Source: Fulvivirga marina (lineage in GTDB: Bacteria; Bacteroidota; Bacteroidia; Cytophagales; Cyclobacteriaceae). Taken from it: a stretch of 64,000 bases of DNA. The first letter of the stretch is position 1, and every line of letters begins with the position of its first letter. Location of the stretch: NCBI RefSeq assembly GCF_016775155.1, contig NZ_JAEUGD010000059.1:1-64000 (forward strand), written 5' to 3'. This document shows, piece after piece, positions 27,601-36,281 of this stretch. Position numbers and translations under genes: made by a program. Under the pieces are notes generated by a model. It saw only the letters and a program-made list of their open reading frames with translations. It had not been told where the DNA came from and did not search any database.

Positions 27601-30600
27601 AGTATCTCGATTTCAGATATTCTGATTTTGGGATCTGAAACCACAGCAGATACTATCTGCCCAAAATATTGAACAAACTTTTTAACGGTATCTTCTTTAA
27701 AGAGGTCAGTTGAATACTCAAAGCTCAAAGCAAGCTTTCCTTCAACCTCCGCTGCAGACAGAGTCAAATCAAACTTTGCCATGGCGTGACCGCTATTATA
27801 AGACTTGAGCAATAAACCGGGCAACTCAAGCGCGGGCTCCTCAAGGTTTTGAAAAACAAACATGACATCAAAAAGTGGGTTGCGCCCGGCATCCCTTGTC
27901 ACTTTAAGGTGATCAACCAACTCTTCATATGGGTAATCCTGATTTTCAAAACTGGCCAGGGTATTGGTTTTGATCTGTGAAACAAAATCCACAAAGGAGA
28001 GATTACCTATAACCTGATTACGTAGCGGCAGGGTGTTGACGAACATCCCAATCATATTTTCCAGATCGGCATGGTTACGCCCGGCAATAGGCGTACCCAC
28101 AATGATGTCTTCCTGGTTAGCCAGCTTGCTTAAAAGGATTTTGAACATGGAAAGAACTACCATAAACATCGTGGTTCTTTCGCCTTCCGTAACCTGCTTT
28201 AACCGGCTTGTATTTTCCTGATCTATTTCAAACGATACTGAGCCTCCCTGAAAAGATTTTGATAGCGGCCTTGTATAATCTGCAGGCAAATCAAGGGTAT
28301 TCACTTCTTCTTCATACACCGCAAGCCAAAACTCTTTTTGCCGGAGTATGTTTGCCTTATGCTCTTCTTGCTGCAACCATTCTGAATAATCCTTGTACTG
28401 TAATTGCAGTGGTTGCAGTGCCTCATGGTTATAAATTGACATAAAGTCACTGATCAATATACTGAAGGATACACCATCCGAGATCAGGTGATGCATATCG
28501 ACCATCAGTAGATTTTCTTCGGGCTCAATTTGAACCAAACCTACACGTATCAGCGGGGCTTTTCTCAAATCAAATGGCCTTATAAAGCCTTTTATGATGG
28601 CTGCTTCAGTGTCAGTGTCTGTATTAAAGTGCTCTATTTCAAATTGAAAGTTCTTCTCAACGACTTGAAAAGGCTCATTATCCACCATAATAAATGAGGT
28701 GCGAAGGCTTTCATGACGAATTATTAGATCTTTGAATGCCTTAGTCAGTTTTTCATGGTCTATTTCACCCTCAACTTTAAGTATTTGAGACATATTGTAG
28801 GCCAAAGATTTCCTGTCCATTTCATGCAGGATGAATAAGCGCCTTTGCGCTGGTGAAAGAGCATAATGCTCCTTTTCCGGTGCTTTGGTTATGGCCAAAT
28901 GAGACCCCCGCTCCAGGGTGTCTATATAATGTGCCAGTGATCGGACATCCTGATATCTGAATACCTCTCTAAGGGGCACTTCCACTTCCATTTCGCGGTT
29001 GATCCTGTTGATCAAACTCGCCGCGCGCAAGGAATGTCCTCCTAATTCAAAGAAGCTTCTTGTAACGCTTATTTGCTCAGGTTCAAGGTTTAATATGACT
29101 GACCATATGTCTACAAGGGTTCTTTCTGTTCCTGTTTCCGGTGCTACATAGTCGCTGGTATCTGTTGTGGGTTCCGGTAAGGCCTTCCGGTCTAATTTGC
29201 CATTGGAATTGAGCGGCATCGACTCCAGGTGTATATAACTTGAAGGTACCATATAATCCGGCAAAAGGCTTTTCAGATAACCTCTTAATGAAGCCGGGGC
29301 TATCTCTTCATCAGATACATAATAGGCGGCAAGATACTTATCTCCTCCGCTTCCTTTGGCCATTACTACTACCTCTCTGATCTGATCGTAGGCTGCCAGG
29401 TGATGCTCTATCTCGCCCAACTCAATCCTGAATCCCCTGATCTTAACCTGGTGGTCAATTCTGCCCAAAAATTCTATCTCCCCTTCGTTTGTCCAACGTA
29501 CCAGATCACCGGTTTTGTACATCAATGTACCATGGTTATAAGGATTGTCTACGAATTTCTCGCTGGTAAGGGACTCATTGTTTAAATATCCTCTGGCCAG
29601 ACCCGCTCCTCCGATGCAAAGCTCGCCTGAAACTCCCAGGGGCTGTAACTTCAGTTGGTTATCCAATACATACAAGGTCACATTGTTTAATGGCTTGCCT
29701 ATAGGTATACGCCCTGAAATATCAGCATTGGATGTTGAATATCCGCTGCTATAAATTGTCGCTTCCGTTGGTCCGTATATATTCTCCAGTATTATACCCG
29801 TATTCAGAGATCTAAATCCTTTAACCAACTCGGTGCTCAGGGCCTCGCCTGCCAGAAATACGTATTTAATGCTTCTGATTTTTGATATCCCTACCTTTTT
29901 GAGCTCATCTACGAAAACTGAGAACATGGAAGGAACAAAATTGAGATGGGTTATATTATTCCTGTCTATAACTTCAACAATTTTACCCGGGTCTGACTCT
30001 GCTCCTGGCTCTAACAATGTTAACGAGCCTCCCTCGCTGAACCAACCGAAAATCTCAGCACAGGAAACATCAAATGAGTGGGAAGTTTTCATTAAGTAGC
30101 TGTCTCCATGCTCTAAAGGGTATTTCTCCTGCATGCAGCCGATGATGTTTATCAATGACCCATGCTCGATCATTACACCTTTGGGCTTACCTGTTGATCC
30201 GGAGGTATAGATCACATAGGCCAGATCATCTCGCTTTATTTCTAAACCAAAAGGTTCGGCGGGTATTGAGGGAATTTCTTTCAGGGTATCCGCTGGCGTG
30301 ATCATGGCTGTATCTGCTGAAAGTGCCCCTTCGTACATACCGGCTTCGCATATGATCAGCTTAACTCCTGAATCTGAAATAACGGCTTCTTTGCGTTCAT
30401 GGGGATAAACTGGGTCTATCGGAACATAAGCGCCTCCTGATTTCAATATCCCAAACAAACACGGCACCAAATACTCATTCCGCTCCAGGATTATGCCTAC
30501 AAGGTCTCCCCGGTCAACTCCGCAAACGGATCTTAAATACCGGGCAATTTTATCTGACTGCTCATCGACTTCCTGATAGGTTAACGCAATATCCCTGTAC

Positions 30601-33600
30601 CGGATCGCTACGGCATCTGGGGTTTTTCCGGCTTGTTCCATAAAGCTGGAAATCACCGTTTCATGCTTCGGAAGTGGCTTTTCTGTGGCATTAAATTCCT
30701 CTAAAAGCTTCTGCTTTTCTTTGTCGCCAAGGATTTCTATATCACCGATCTTTATACTTGCATCTGCAGTTATTGCATTTACAATTCTTTCGAAATAGGT
30801 GATAAATCTCCTGATGGAGTCTCTGCTGAAAAGGCAGGTGGCATACTCAAAAGATAAGAATATCTGTTCGCCGTTATCCCCTGCCAGCAGGCTCAGGTCA
30901 AACTTTGACACTTTATGCCCGCTACCCATAGCTTCCATTTCTATGTTACGCATGCTCCGGTCTGAATCGTCGATATTCTGATAGGAGAACATAACATCAA
31001 ACAGTGGGTTACGACTCGTATCCCGTTCAATTTTCAGGTCATCAACTAATTCTTCATAAGGGTATGCCTGGTTTTCAAAACCAGCCAATGTCCGGTCTTT
31101 TACTTCATGTAGAAAATCACGGAAGGTCTTATTTCCAGCTGGATAGTTGCGCAGGGGAAGCGTGTTTACGAACATACCGATCACGCGCTCAAGATCTGCA
31201 TGCTGCCGACCTGCAACAGGGGTACCTATTACAATGTCTTCCTGGTTACTCAACTTACCCAGCAGTATGTTATAGATTGAGAGGATCAGCATGAACAGGG
31301 TCGTACCTTCTGCCTGCGATAACTCAACCAGCTTGCGTGTGATTGGTGCATTTAGCGTAAAATCTACACTGTCTCCCTGGCTACTTTTCACCAATGGTCG
31401 GGGCTTATCTGTCGGAAGTTCCAAAGAAGTTATTTCCTTCGAAAACTCGTTTATCCAGAAGTTTTTCTGCTCTGTGATATATGCTTGCTGGGCGGGGTCT
31501 TGCTGCCATTCGGCAAAGTCCTTATACTGAAGGTGCAGGGATTCAAGAACCTCTCCATTGTAGAGGTTTGTAAAATCTTGCATCAGGATACCTTGCGATA
31601 CACCATCGGTGATAATATGGTGCATATCTACCACTAATATATGGTCTGTTTCGCTCAGTGCTATTACTGCAGCTCTCATCAGTGGTGACTGGCCCAGATC
31701 AAAGGGGGCTATGATGCTGTTAATCAGTGCTTCTGCTCCTTGTTCATCAGACTGATAGTGTTGTACCTGGAAGTTGACATTATCTGATATCTTCTGCACC
31801 AGTTGGTCATTCTCGATATGGAATGAGGTACGAAAGCTTTCGTGTCTGTTGATCAGCCCTCTAAAGGCTTCGTTTAACATTTTTTTGTCTAATGCACCTC
31901 TTAATCTTAACGTATAGGGCATGTTATACGCTGTGGAATTCTTGTCGAGCTGGTGTAGTACATACAGGCGCTTTTGTGATGACGACAGGGAGTAGTAGAC
32001 TTGCTCAGGGGCTTTTTCCACCGGTTTGTAAGTAGTCTGCTCCCGCATACTCAGGTATTGCCCCTGACTACGGATGTCCGGATGACGGAAGATCTCGCGC
32101 AAGGGGATGGCTTTACCTAGTTGCTGGTGTATCTTATTAGTCAGCAGGTTGGCCAATAAGGAGTGTCCCCCCAGTTCGAAGAAGCTTCGCGTTACGCTGA
32201 TGGCTTCGGGGTTAGCTTTCAGTAATTTTGCCCAGATGGTTACCAGTTGTTCTTCTAATTCGTTGGATGGTCCTACATATTCGGTACTACTTACCAACTC
32301 AGGAGCAGGCAGGGACTTCCTATCTATCTTACCGTTCGGAGTAAGCGGGAATTTGTCCAGGTGCATGAAGTAGGAAGGGATCATGTAATCGGGCAAGCTT
32401 TGGGACAGGTGATCACGAAGATCAGTAGGCTCTATCATCGATGCGGAAACATAATAGGCTACCAGCATCTGCTCGCCTGAATCTCCGTGAGCGTACACAA
32501 CTGCTTCTTTGATCTCTGCTTTGGTCAATAGCTGACTCTCAATTTCGCCCGGTTCTATACGATAGCCCCGGATCTTCACCTGGTTGTCAATTCTACCCAG
32601 GTATTCGATGGCACCATTAGGGAGCCATCTTGCCTGATCTCCAGTGCGGTAGAAGCGTCCGCTTACTCCGGCAGGGTCACTCGCAAAACGCTCTTCAGTT
32701 AAGGTCTCATTTTCCCAATAGCCACGGCCTACTCCCATACCACCTATACATAGTTCTCCGGCTATTCCCACGGGTTGAAGGTGGCCTTCCTCTGCCACGA
32801 TCAGCATGGTAGTATTGGCTATAGGAGTACCAATATCTATGTGCTTTGCTTTGGTGAGTTCCTGCACAGATGAATACACTGTGGTTTCTGTAGGACCATA
32901 CATATTATAGATCCTACCCATATACTTTTCCCTAAGGTGGTTCAGTAGATTTAACGGAAAACTTTCTCCCCCTACCATCATCGTATCTATACATTGCAAA
33001 GCTTCTTCAATACGACTGGATGACAAGAACATTTTAAGGTGTGATGGGGTTACCTGCATCTTATTCACACCCTTTTCTTTGATGAGCTGACATAGGATAT
33101 CAGGGTCTTTCTGATCGTCATTACCAGCTAATACTACCTGATACCCCTGAAGGAATGGGAAAAAACTTTCCAATACAAAGATATCAAATGAGATCGTGGT
33201 CAGGCAGAGTATGCGCGAGCCTTCCTTCATTGGAATACGGGCGGCTATACCTTCCACAAAGTTGATCACATTGCTGTGCTCGATCATCACGCCTTTTGGT
33301 CGTCCGGTGGACCCTGAGGTGTAGATCATATACGCCAGTTGCGACGGGGATATCGATACCCCGGGGTTAGTCGTACTTTCTTCTGACAAAGATGCTGAGG
33401 TAACGTCTATGGTTTTTAGGCGCTCTCCATATTGGTTTGCTCTTTTTCCCAGATCTGCATCGGTCAGCATCAGGCTCAGACCGCTGTCTTGCACGATGTA
33501 GTCTATGCGGTCTTCCGGGTAGTCCGGATCTATAGGCACATAGGTACAGCCAGCTTTCAATGCACCAAGGATGCTGATGAACAGGGCTTCGGTGCGGGGT

Positions 33601-34565
33601 AGCATGATCCCTACAATGGCCTCGGCAGGAAGATCCTGTTGCAAGATATTATGCGCCAGCTGGTTACTCCTGCTATTCAGTTCTTCGTAAGTAAGGTTTT
33701 TGCCTCCATAGGTCAGTGCTATGGCTTCTTTGTTTTTAGCTACCTGAGTTTCAAACGCGGTAACGATACTGCGGCTTTCATCAAAAGTAAGTACTGTATC
33801 ATTAAAGTCGCTCAATATCAAGCCTCTCTCCTCTTCGGTGACCAGGTCTATATCCGACAGGCTGATGTTGACATCAGAGAGCAACTGATGTGAAAAACTG
33901 AAAAACAGACCTGCGATTTTTTCTATATAATCTTCGTCAAACTTAGCGGTATCATAAGAAACCCTCACAGAAAGGTTGTTATCTGCAGTAAAAACAAAAA
34001 GCAAATCAGGTGACAAGGGATCTAATGCCTCAGTGCTTTGAAGACCTTCCATCAACAATCCTACAGAAGATCCCAATATCAAATCATTCAGATTTTTGTC
34101 TAATATTCTTTCTACAGGATAGTTGCAGAATTTCATATCCTCAACAAAATTCCCTTTCACCTTCATCAGAAATTCGGCAAAAGATGAACCCGTAAAATCA
34201 TTGGTTCTTACTGGAAGGATGTTGTTTAAGTGATGCGCTCCTGAATAGTCATTATAGAGAGATGTAAAAATACAAACATCACTAATTGAGGAGCATTTTT
34301 GAACAAAAACACTCAGTGCAGAAAGAAGTATCAGGTGCTTTCCTTTATCTGAAGCAGAGACTTTATGCAAAAGATCCGCTAAACTCTTTTCTGCTATCAA
34401 AGTAAACTCAGTCCGCTCATTGTCATGATGTATGTGGGCACTTTGGTATCCCTTAAAATAAGTCTGAAGCTGAAAGCCTTCAAAGCGATTCTTCCAATGG
34501 CTTTTAGCTCTTAAGTTATTATTGGCTTCCAGTGCCTTTTTATCAAGCATTGATTTTACTGACAT
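18621..34565 (-). CDS. Giant NRPS, five modules with terminal thioesterase
   Basis: A 5314-residue peptide synthetase. It opens with half a condensation domain (residues 1-235) lacking HHxxxDG. Five A domains follow, separated by full C domains, then a type I TE (about 5030-5314, nucleophile Ser near 5115 in GWSTGG). Carrier serines are near residues 800, 1843, 2880, 3945 and 4980. HHxxxDG motifs are intact (C1 HHIITDG near 982, C2 HHLISDG, C3 HHAIIDG near 3093, C4 HHMITDG near 4132). By-eye codes: A1 DILQMGMVY (Gly-like), A2 DVANFAIIY (unassigned), A3 DFWNIGMVH (the standard Thr code), A4 DAEHVGEVT and A5 DTESIGTVC (Glu at position 239, perhaps basic substrates). The C before A4 opens with a YPATDIQKGMLFHSL motif unlike the others. 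This is the last NRPS and releases or cyclises the peptide. Confidence 0.97.
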   Translation of the reverse strand: MSVKSMLDKKALEANNNLRAKSHWKNRFEGFQLQTYFKGYQSAHIHHDNERTEFTLIAEKSLADLLHKVSASDKGKHLILLSALSVFVQKCSSISDVCIFTSLYNDYSGAHHLNNILPVRTNDFTGSSFAEFLMKVKGNFVEDMKFCNYPVERILDKNLNDLILGSSVGLLMEGLQSTEALDPLSPDLLFVFTADNNLSVRVSYDTAKFDEDYIEKIAGLFFSFSHQLLSDVNISLSDIDLVTEEERGLILSDFNDTVLTFDESRSIVTAFETQVAKNKEAIALTYGGKNLTYEELNSRSNQLAHNILQQDLPAEAIVGIMLPRTEALFISILGALKAGCTYVPIDPDYPEDRIDYIVQDSGLSLMLTDADLGKRANQYGERLKTIDVTSASLSEESTTNPGVSISPSQLAYMIYTSGSTGRPKGVMIEHSNVINFVEGIAARIPMKEGSRILCLTTISFDIFVLESFFPFLQGYQVVLAGNDDQKDPDILCQLIKEKGVNKMQVTPSHLKMFLSSSRIEEALQCIDTMMVGGESFPLNLLNHLREKYMGRIYNMYGPTETTVYSSVQELTKAKHIDIGTPIANTTMLIVAEEGHLQPVGIAGELCIGGMGVGRGYWENETLTEERFASDPAGVSGRFYRTGDQARWLPNGAIEYLGRIDNQVKIRGYRIEPGEIESQLLTKAEIKEAVVYAHGDSGEQMLVAYYVSASMIEPTDLRDHLSQSLPDYMIPSYFMHLDKFPLTPNGKIDRKSLPAPELVSSTEYVGPSNELEEQLVTIWAKLLKANPEAISVTRSFFELGGHSLLANLLTNKIHQQLGKAIPLREIFRHPDIRSQGQYLSMREQTTYKPVEKAPEQVYYSLSSSQKRLYVLHQLDKNSTAYNMPYTLRLRGALDKKMLNEAFRGLINRHESFRTSFHIENDQLVQKISDNVNFQVQHYQSDEQGAEALINSIIAPFDLGQSPLMRAAVIALSETDHILVVDMHHIITDGVSQGILMQDFTNLYNGEVLESLHLQYKDFAEWQQDPAQQAYITEQKNFWINEFSKEITSLELPTDKPRPLVKSSQGDSVDFTLNAPITRKLVELSQAEGTTLFMLILSIYNILLGKLSNQEDIVIGTPVAGRQHADLERVIGMFVNTLPLRNYPAGNKTFRDFLHEVKDRTLAGFENQAYPYEELVDDLKIERDTSRNPLFDVMFSYQNIDDSDRSMRNIEMEAMGSGHKVSKFDLSLLAGDNGEQIFLSFEYATCLFSRDSIRRFITYFERIVNAITADASIKIGDIEILGDKEKQKLLEEFNATEKPLPKHETVISSFMEQAGKTPDAVAIRYRDIALTYQEVDEQSDKIARYLRSVCGVDRGDLVGIILERNEYLVPCLFGILKSGGAYVPIDPVYPHERKEAVISDSGVKLIICEAGMYEGALSADTAMITPADTLKEIPSIPAEPFGLEIKRDDLAYVIYTSGSTGKPKGVMIEHGSLINIIGCMQEKYPLEHGDSYLMKTSHSFDVSCAEIFGWFSEGGSLTLLEPGAESDPGKIVEVIDRNNITHLNFVPSMFSVFVDELKKVGISKIRSIKYVFLAGEALSTELVKGFRSLNTGIILENIYGPTEATIYSSGYSTSNADISGRIPIGKPLNNVTLYVLDNQLKLQPLGVSGELCIGGAGLARGYLNNESLTSEKFVDNPYNHGTLMYKTGDLVRWTNEGEIEFLGRIDHQVKIRGFRIELGEIEHHLAAYDQIREVVVMAKGSGGDKYLAAYYVSDEEIAPASLRGYLKSLLPDYMVPSSYIHLESMPLNSNGKLDRKALPEPTTDTSDYVAPETGTERTLVDIWSVILNLEPEQISVTRSFFELGGHSLRAASLINRINREMEVEVPLREVFRYQDVRSLAHYIDTLERGSHLAITKAPEKEHYALSPAQRRLFILHEMDRKSLAYNMSQILKVEGEIDHEKLTKAFKDLIIRHESLRTSFIMVDNEPFQVVEKNFQFEIEHFNTDTDTEAAIIKGFIRPFDLRKAPLIRVGLVQIEPEENLLMVDMHHLISDGVSFSILISDFMSIYNHEALQPLQLQYKDYSEWLQQEEHKANILRQKEFWLAVYEEEVNTLDLPADYTRPLSKSFQGGSVSFEIDQENTSRLKQVTEGERTTMFMVVLSMFKILLSKLANQEDIIVGTPIAGRNHADLENMIGMFVNTLPLRNQVIGNLSFVDFVSQIKTNTLASFENQDYPYEELVDHLKVTRDAGRNPLFDVMFVFQNLEEPALELPGLLLKSYNSGHAMAKFDLTLSAAEVEGKLALSFEYSTDLFKEDTVKKFVQYFGQIVSAVVSDPKIRISEIEILSENEKDHLLHALNYLDVGFPKEKLIHQLFEEQAANFPDNVALEFRDEQLTYKELNEKSNQLAWLLRDKGVGPDTIVGLLTDRTIETVVGMLAILKAGGAYLPIDVDYPEDRIEYTLSDSGVDILLTTEQEVKYQVTALNIRETDTSIYDLSNPPHVNQPADMCYIIYTSGTTGNPKGVIIEHRNVVRLLFNDELQFDFNNRDVWTMFHSHCFDFSVWEMYGALLYGGKLIIIPKELSREPSGFLKLMLEKKVTILNQTPSAFYNLIAADSVESKNRLSLRYVIFGGEALKPYQLRSWYQKYPDTRLINMYGITETTVHVTYKEIGAYEIEHNISNIGTPIPTLSCYVFDNHLKLVPFGVKGELFVGGDGVGRGYLNKEKLTSERFIINPYNPDERLYRSGDGVRLMASGEMEYLGRLDSQVKVRGFRIELGEIESQVLKYDPVDDAIVIDRKDRNGNITLHAYIVSEQGVDITELRSHLAGVLPDYMIPAYFAVIDKIPQTSNGKVNRRMLPEIEVSQEGLYVAPRNKMEERLEEIWAEMLKLDQVSITSNFFSLGGDSMVAIRLIGEVNKRLAIKVSVAELYTHPSIMEFSKCVGKAGLSSSGNTNLLNEIKQEVEERKREILAQNKELDASKIEDIYPATDIQKGMLFHSLKEPGTYHNQRVNIVKYPEMDLTVLHHALQLMVEKHQMLRTGFYQDRDDLYQILHTTTDAKISHYDLSSMGKSQQHQAVVDYLRNDRADVFKIDQRGLWRFTTFALGKDTYCVCFICHHAIIDGWSDASFNTELNNIYVALHENPQFKPEMLKTSYKDFVFEQLVAARDQSVIGYWREELEGYKRFSFDVNSKENELIICDKKFPKGLNARLAAKAKEQQVSIKNICFAAFVYSLKMFTHENDITIGLIANNRPALEDADKVIGCFLNTVPVRVDVPNDISWGQYMLQVDEKLSKLKQYDKVSLSRIVEAIYEPFTWQNPITDIIFNYTDFHVYDSLDKNDLKEIKAANGEGNSPSGMGGAYDNSLLSFAVDKTEGDLKCVMGYFTSFMDEDTANKLFDYFIKVITSMLGTPDEVMDSDSIISDAETHEILYGFNNTQKDYPKGETLTSLFEKQVRRSEENIAIIHNDTHLTYQQLNDRANQLANHLRKQGVVEGDIVGIIMDKSVELIVGIVGILKTGAAYLPLDAAHPESRNLNIIRESGLVNLITNDSYVNVYEKHITVTNIDEDAIDREDKLDLQLSVSAESMAYTLYTSGSTGKPKGVMIKHSAVVSLIISQTEQFGVHEQDRILQFSTIIFDASVEQIWLALLNGAALVLPDKNALSDNISINDYLSRHKVTHIHATPSFLETVELNASTTVRRVVSGGEECRKQIANKFYANWEFYNEYGPTETTVTSTIKHVTRETTGRVSIGKPIGNTSIYILDDNKKLLPKGVTGELYIGGEGLALGYLNNETLTSERFVSNPYSPGSLIYRTGDLARWNSNGDLEFFGRLDHQVKVRGFRIELGEIEHQLATHEQISEVVVITSEQSGDRQLVAYYVAAQSLAPEVIKNHLSGLLPDYMIPAKYIYMEAIPLTASGKVDRKSLPEPDTGKEAYVAPANDIEKELVSVWADVLKLDKDQISVTRSFFDLGGHSLRATALVNKLYKEMAVEVPLKEVFQHQDIRSLGHYILSLDKSSFSGIEKAESKAYYPLSAAQRRLYFLYEFDKDSLAYNMPQVVKFKGGLDKVQLQAAFEQLIKRHESLRTSFVVVNDEPQQKINTETNFNLEFYRAGEKEVPGIIREFIRPFDLSEAPLIRVALVTNPDKNVDDQILMMDMHHMITDGVSQNILVADLIALYNGSTLPEPRLQYKDYAVWQQSAAQQELKARQKAFWMDMFADEIHALDLPSDYVRPMIKHDQGAYYTFELGVEETLALRELAAAQGTTMFMIILGIYNVLLSRLGNQEDIVIGTPVAGREHSDLESMIGMFVNTLPLRFNPKGELGFETFLSEMQAVAVAGLDNQVYPYEELVDALNIRRDTSRNPLFDVMFSFHHRQEEDGHRPKGLSAEPYPMDTVVSQFDLTLIGTEGQENIQLGFEYATALFREETIRRFASCFKSIVNEVISDSQVKLSEINILSEDDRKLIARFNDTAVTYPSDTNVVDLFEKQVSIHGSRPGIIYDEQTLTYHQFNEQVNRLANYLLGTCQVQAEDIIGIYVSRSPEMLIAMMAVLKSGAAYVPLDPEYPSERIKTMIQEARPKWVITDLYEQLAGLETTVSTVNLAKGKNILHEMPTENPCAAIDPQSSAYVIFTSGSTGKPKGIVIEHDSLLDYTLTFAKHFSVTAEDKVIQQASISFDTVVEEVFPAFISGASVVIMPSGGRDTKYMTEAIKTHKATLLSTTPLVINELNHHADELSSLRAIISGGDLLLPRHVDKLINKYPVYNTYGPSESTVCITYNHITDITKTSHIGQPIANREVYITNNSGTLCPIMVPGELCVAGKGLAREYLGRQDMTLEKFVESKQVSGKRLYRTGDLARWMPDGSIEFLGRVDDQVKVRGYRVEPGEIERWLLAHQEVSEAAVVAKGGESDKYLVAYYVSDNIESAELRDYLLENLPAYMVPAYFVPMDKLPVTSNGKLDRRSLPDPDKELQVEVVSPSNREEKQLAAIWAEILEIDSSRIGVNQNFFELGGQSLKATKMVYRINKVFESEISLVDIFTSPTIAAICDKIQRNKRRLAVDGELLTLLKLGDSPDEKLFFIHDGSGDVQGYLALARHISDYTCWGLRSPSLKNINPLNVSIEELASLYIDQMKTVQQEGPYKIVGWSTGGTIAYEVVRQLEAAGEKVDVLVMIDTILPLEHAETAARFEVEEEKALLKDILHERHAELQQSDTLQEVWGRAVELLSELPDMNQVKKMVPRDIVPLIPDFEHTDTQLMVLYLNTIRTLENAVLQYSIKGQLKAKLVYVKAADTDYSIDQVSEYFESEIKYTEIEGDHFSILLDPRVKQVVEEIEVTLNNRNKTIPEGV

Positions 34566-34641
34566 ACGTCTTCTATTATTATCAATTATTAAACAGACTG
34601 AGTTACTTAGCTTTTTCTATCCGGATTTATCATTATCGAAA

Positions 34642-36201
34642 TCAACTCATTACAGCATCAGCATTAATCTGTGCCATTTCTGACTCCACATACTTTTTAA
34701 GCACACTTACATGCTTCTCTTCATTTTTCCACTCTCCAAACAGATCCTCAACCAGGTGTAGACATGACACCATTTCATCTCCATTGTAATGTCTGATAAC
34801 CGGATGAAGGAAGAATGACTCTTCAGCTTTGTCGGCGGTTGGTTTTCTGTCTACCTGAAACACGTTTTCCTGACTGGCTCCAAACTCCAGAGAAATGGTA
34901 AAGTAATGCTGAGGGTTTTCTATTGGGTTATAACCTTTGGGCAACTCATAGAAGTATGTAGCTCCTTCATCAGCAATATCTACGAGGTCAAAAAGATATC
35001 CGAATTGCTGCCAAAGTGCTGAAGACCTGTTGATCCTGTTCAGTATCTCTTCTGCCACCGATTGGAAATTGCATTCCAGTTTTTTTGAAGGTAATGGCAT
35101 TTGCTCATACTTATTTTGAAGAATATGGAACAAAGTCTTCACATTATATCTGAACCCATGAATAAACCCTGATGTGGTTTTCTTATATGAGTTTGACTGC
35201 ATTAATGTGCCTGCAAAGTACATATGCGGTATATTCTTTGATTCCCAATCCATATTCAGAGCGGGCAATCTATCATCGATCACCGTTTCAGGCATACAGT
35301 TCTCAGCAAAGATGGATCTGTCCAATTTAAATCCGGTACATACAATCACTTTATCATATTCAATCACCTCTTCTTCCCCACTCGCATGAGCATATATCAC
35401 ATGTACTTCATACTTACCATCCTTCATGGTTATTCGTGTAATTTCTGCATCAAGCAGGGCGTTCTGAGATTTCAACTGGTAGGTATCCAGAAAGTTATTG
35501 TTAACGGCTCTCAGGTTTCCTACATAGTGTGTCTGCCATGCAAATTTCACCGAGTGAGGGCTTGAAACATGTATGAGTGATGCTGTATCTGTAAGGTAAT
35601 CAGCAGTTTCGAAGCCTGAGTTACCTTTACCTAGCACCAATACTTTCTTGTTTTCAAACTCTTTTTTGTTGAGCGTTACATCTACATAATTATCTGTAAG
35701 CTCTATACCGGGGATGTTTGGTAAATATGGTTTTGAAAAACCTGTAGCTACAATGAGCTTATTGCAATAGAAATTCTCGCCCTCAGATGTTGTTAGTTGA
35801 AAGTTTCCTTCCATATCTTCTGATACTCTGGCAATACTATCAACCTTTTGATTAAAGCTGATATTTAGGTTAGCATCTTTGGCATAGTCTGCAAGGTAAT
35901 CCACAAGAGCCGTAGCTTTGGGGAAATACTCGCTTGAATAATTTTTAAATGTCAGGTCTTCGTTTTCGCTCAACAAGGAATTCCAATCCCACCTGAGGTT
36001 AACTTCATGGTCGTCATACCCAGTGTGTACTTTGTTAATGGAGATCAGAGTTCCATGTCTGGGGAATTTTTTGAAGGCCGTTCCCGGGGCATCCCCTCCT
36101 TCTAATATCAGGTAATCGGAATTTTGCTTTTGTAAGAAATAGCCTAACTGTAAACCAGCAGGGCCTGCGCCTAGAATAATGTAATCGAAATGTTTTTTCA
36201 T
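34642..36201 (-). CDS. FAD/NAD(P)-dependent monooxygenase
   Basis: A 519-residue flavoprotein. The N-terminal FAD-binding Rossmann motif GAGPAG is at 11-16, an ATGF element is at 152-155, and the second dinucleotide motif GKGNSG is at 191-196. This two-Rossmann layout fits flavin-containing monooxygenases and FOXRED2-like oxidoreductases. The C-terminal approximately 130 residues are unassigned. No signal peptide is seen, so it is cytoplasmic. It lies between the beta-lactamase-like gene and the giant NRPS with gaps of 76-80 bp, so it is probably a tailoring enzyme. It might hydroxylate an amine before loading (as N-hydroxylases do for siderophores) or oxidise the bound peptide. The substrate cannot be read from the sequence. 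Confidence 0.85.
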   Translation of the reverse strand: MKKHFDYIILGAGPAGLQLGYFLQKQNSDYLILEGGDAPGTAFKKFPRHGTLISINKVHTGYDDHEVNLRWDWNSLLSENEDLTFKNYSSEYFPKATALVDYLADYAKDANLNISFNQKVDSIARVSEDMEGNFQLTTSEGENFYCNKLIVATGFSKPYLPNIPGIELTDNYVDVTLNKKEFENKKVLVLGKGNSGFETADYLTDTASLIHVSSPHSVKFAWQTHYVGNLRAVNNNFLDTYQLKSQNALLDAEITRITMKDGKYEVHVIYAHASGEEEVIEYDKVIVCTGFKLDRSIFAENCMPETVIDDRLPALNMDWESKNIPHMYFAGTLMQSNSYKKTTSGFIHGFRYNVKTLFHILQNKYEQMPLPSKKLECNFQSVAEEILNRINRSSALWQQFGYLFDLVDIADEGATYFYELPKGYNPIENPQHYFTISLEFGASQENVFQVDRKPTADKAEESFFLHPVIRHYNGDEMVSCLHLVEDLFGEWKNEEKHVSVLKKYVESEMAQINADAVMS

Positions 36202-36281
36202 GACTTTTAAGTTTGCATTTAATGATTTGGTTTTGTGTCAGGTGATAATGCCTGATGTTTATTGATGGATAATAATACAGG

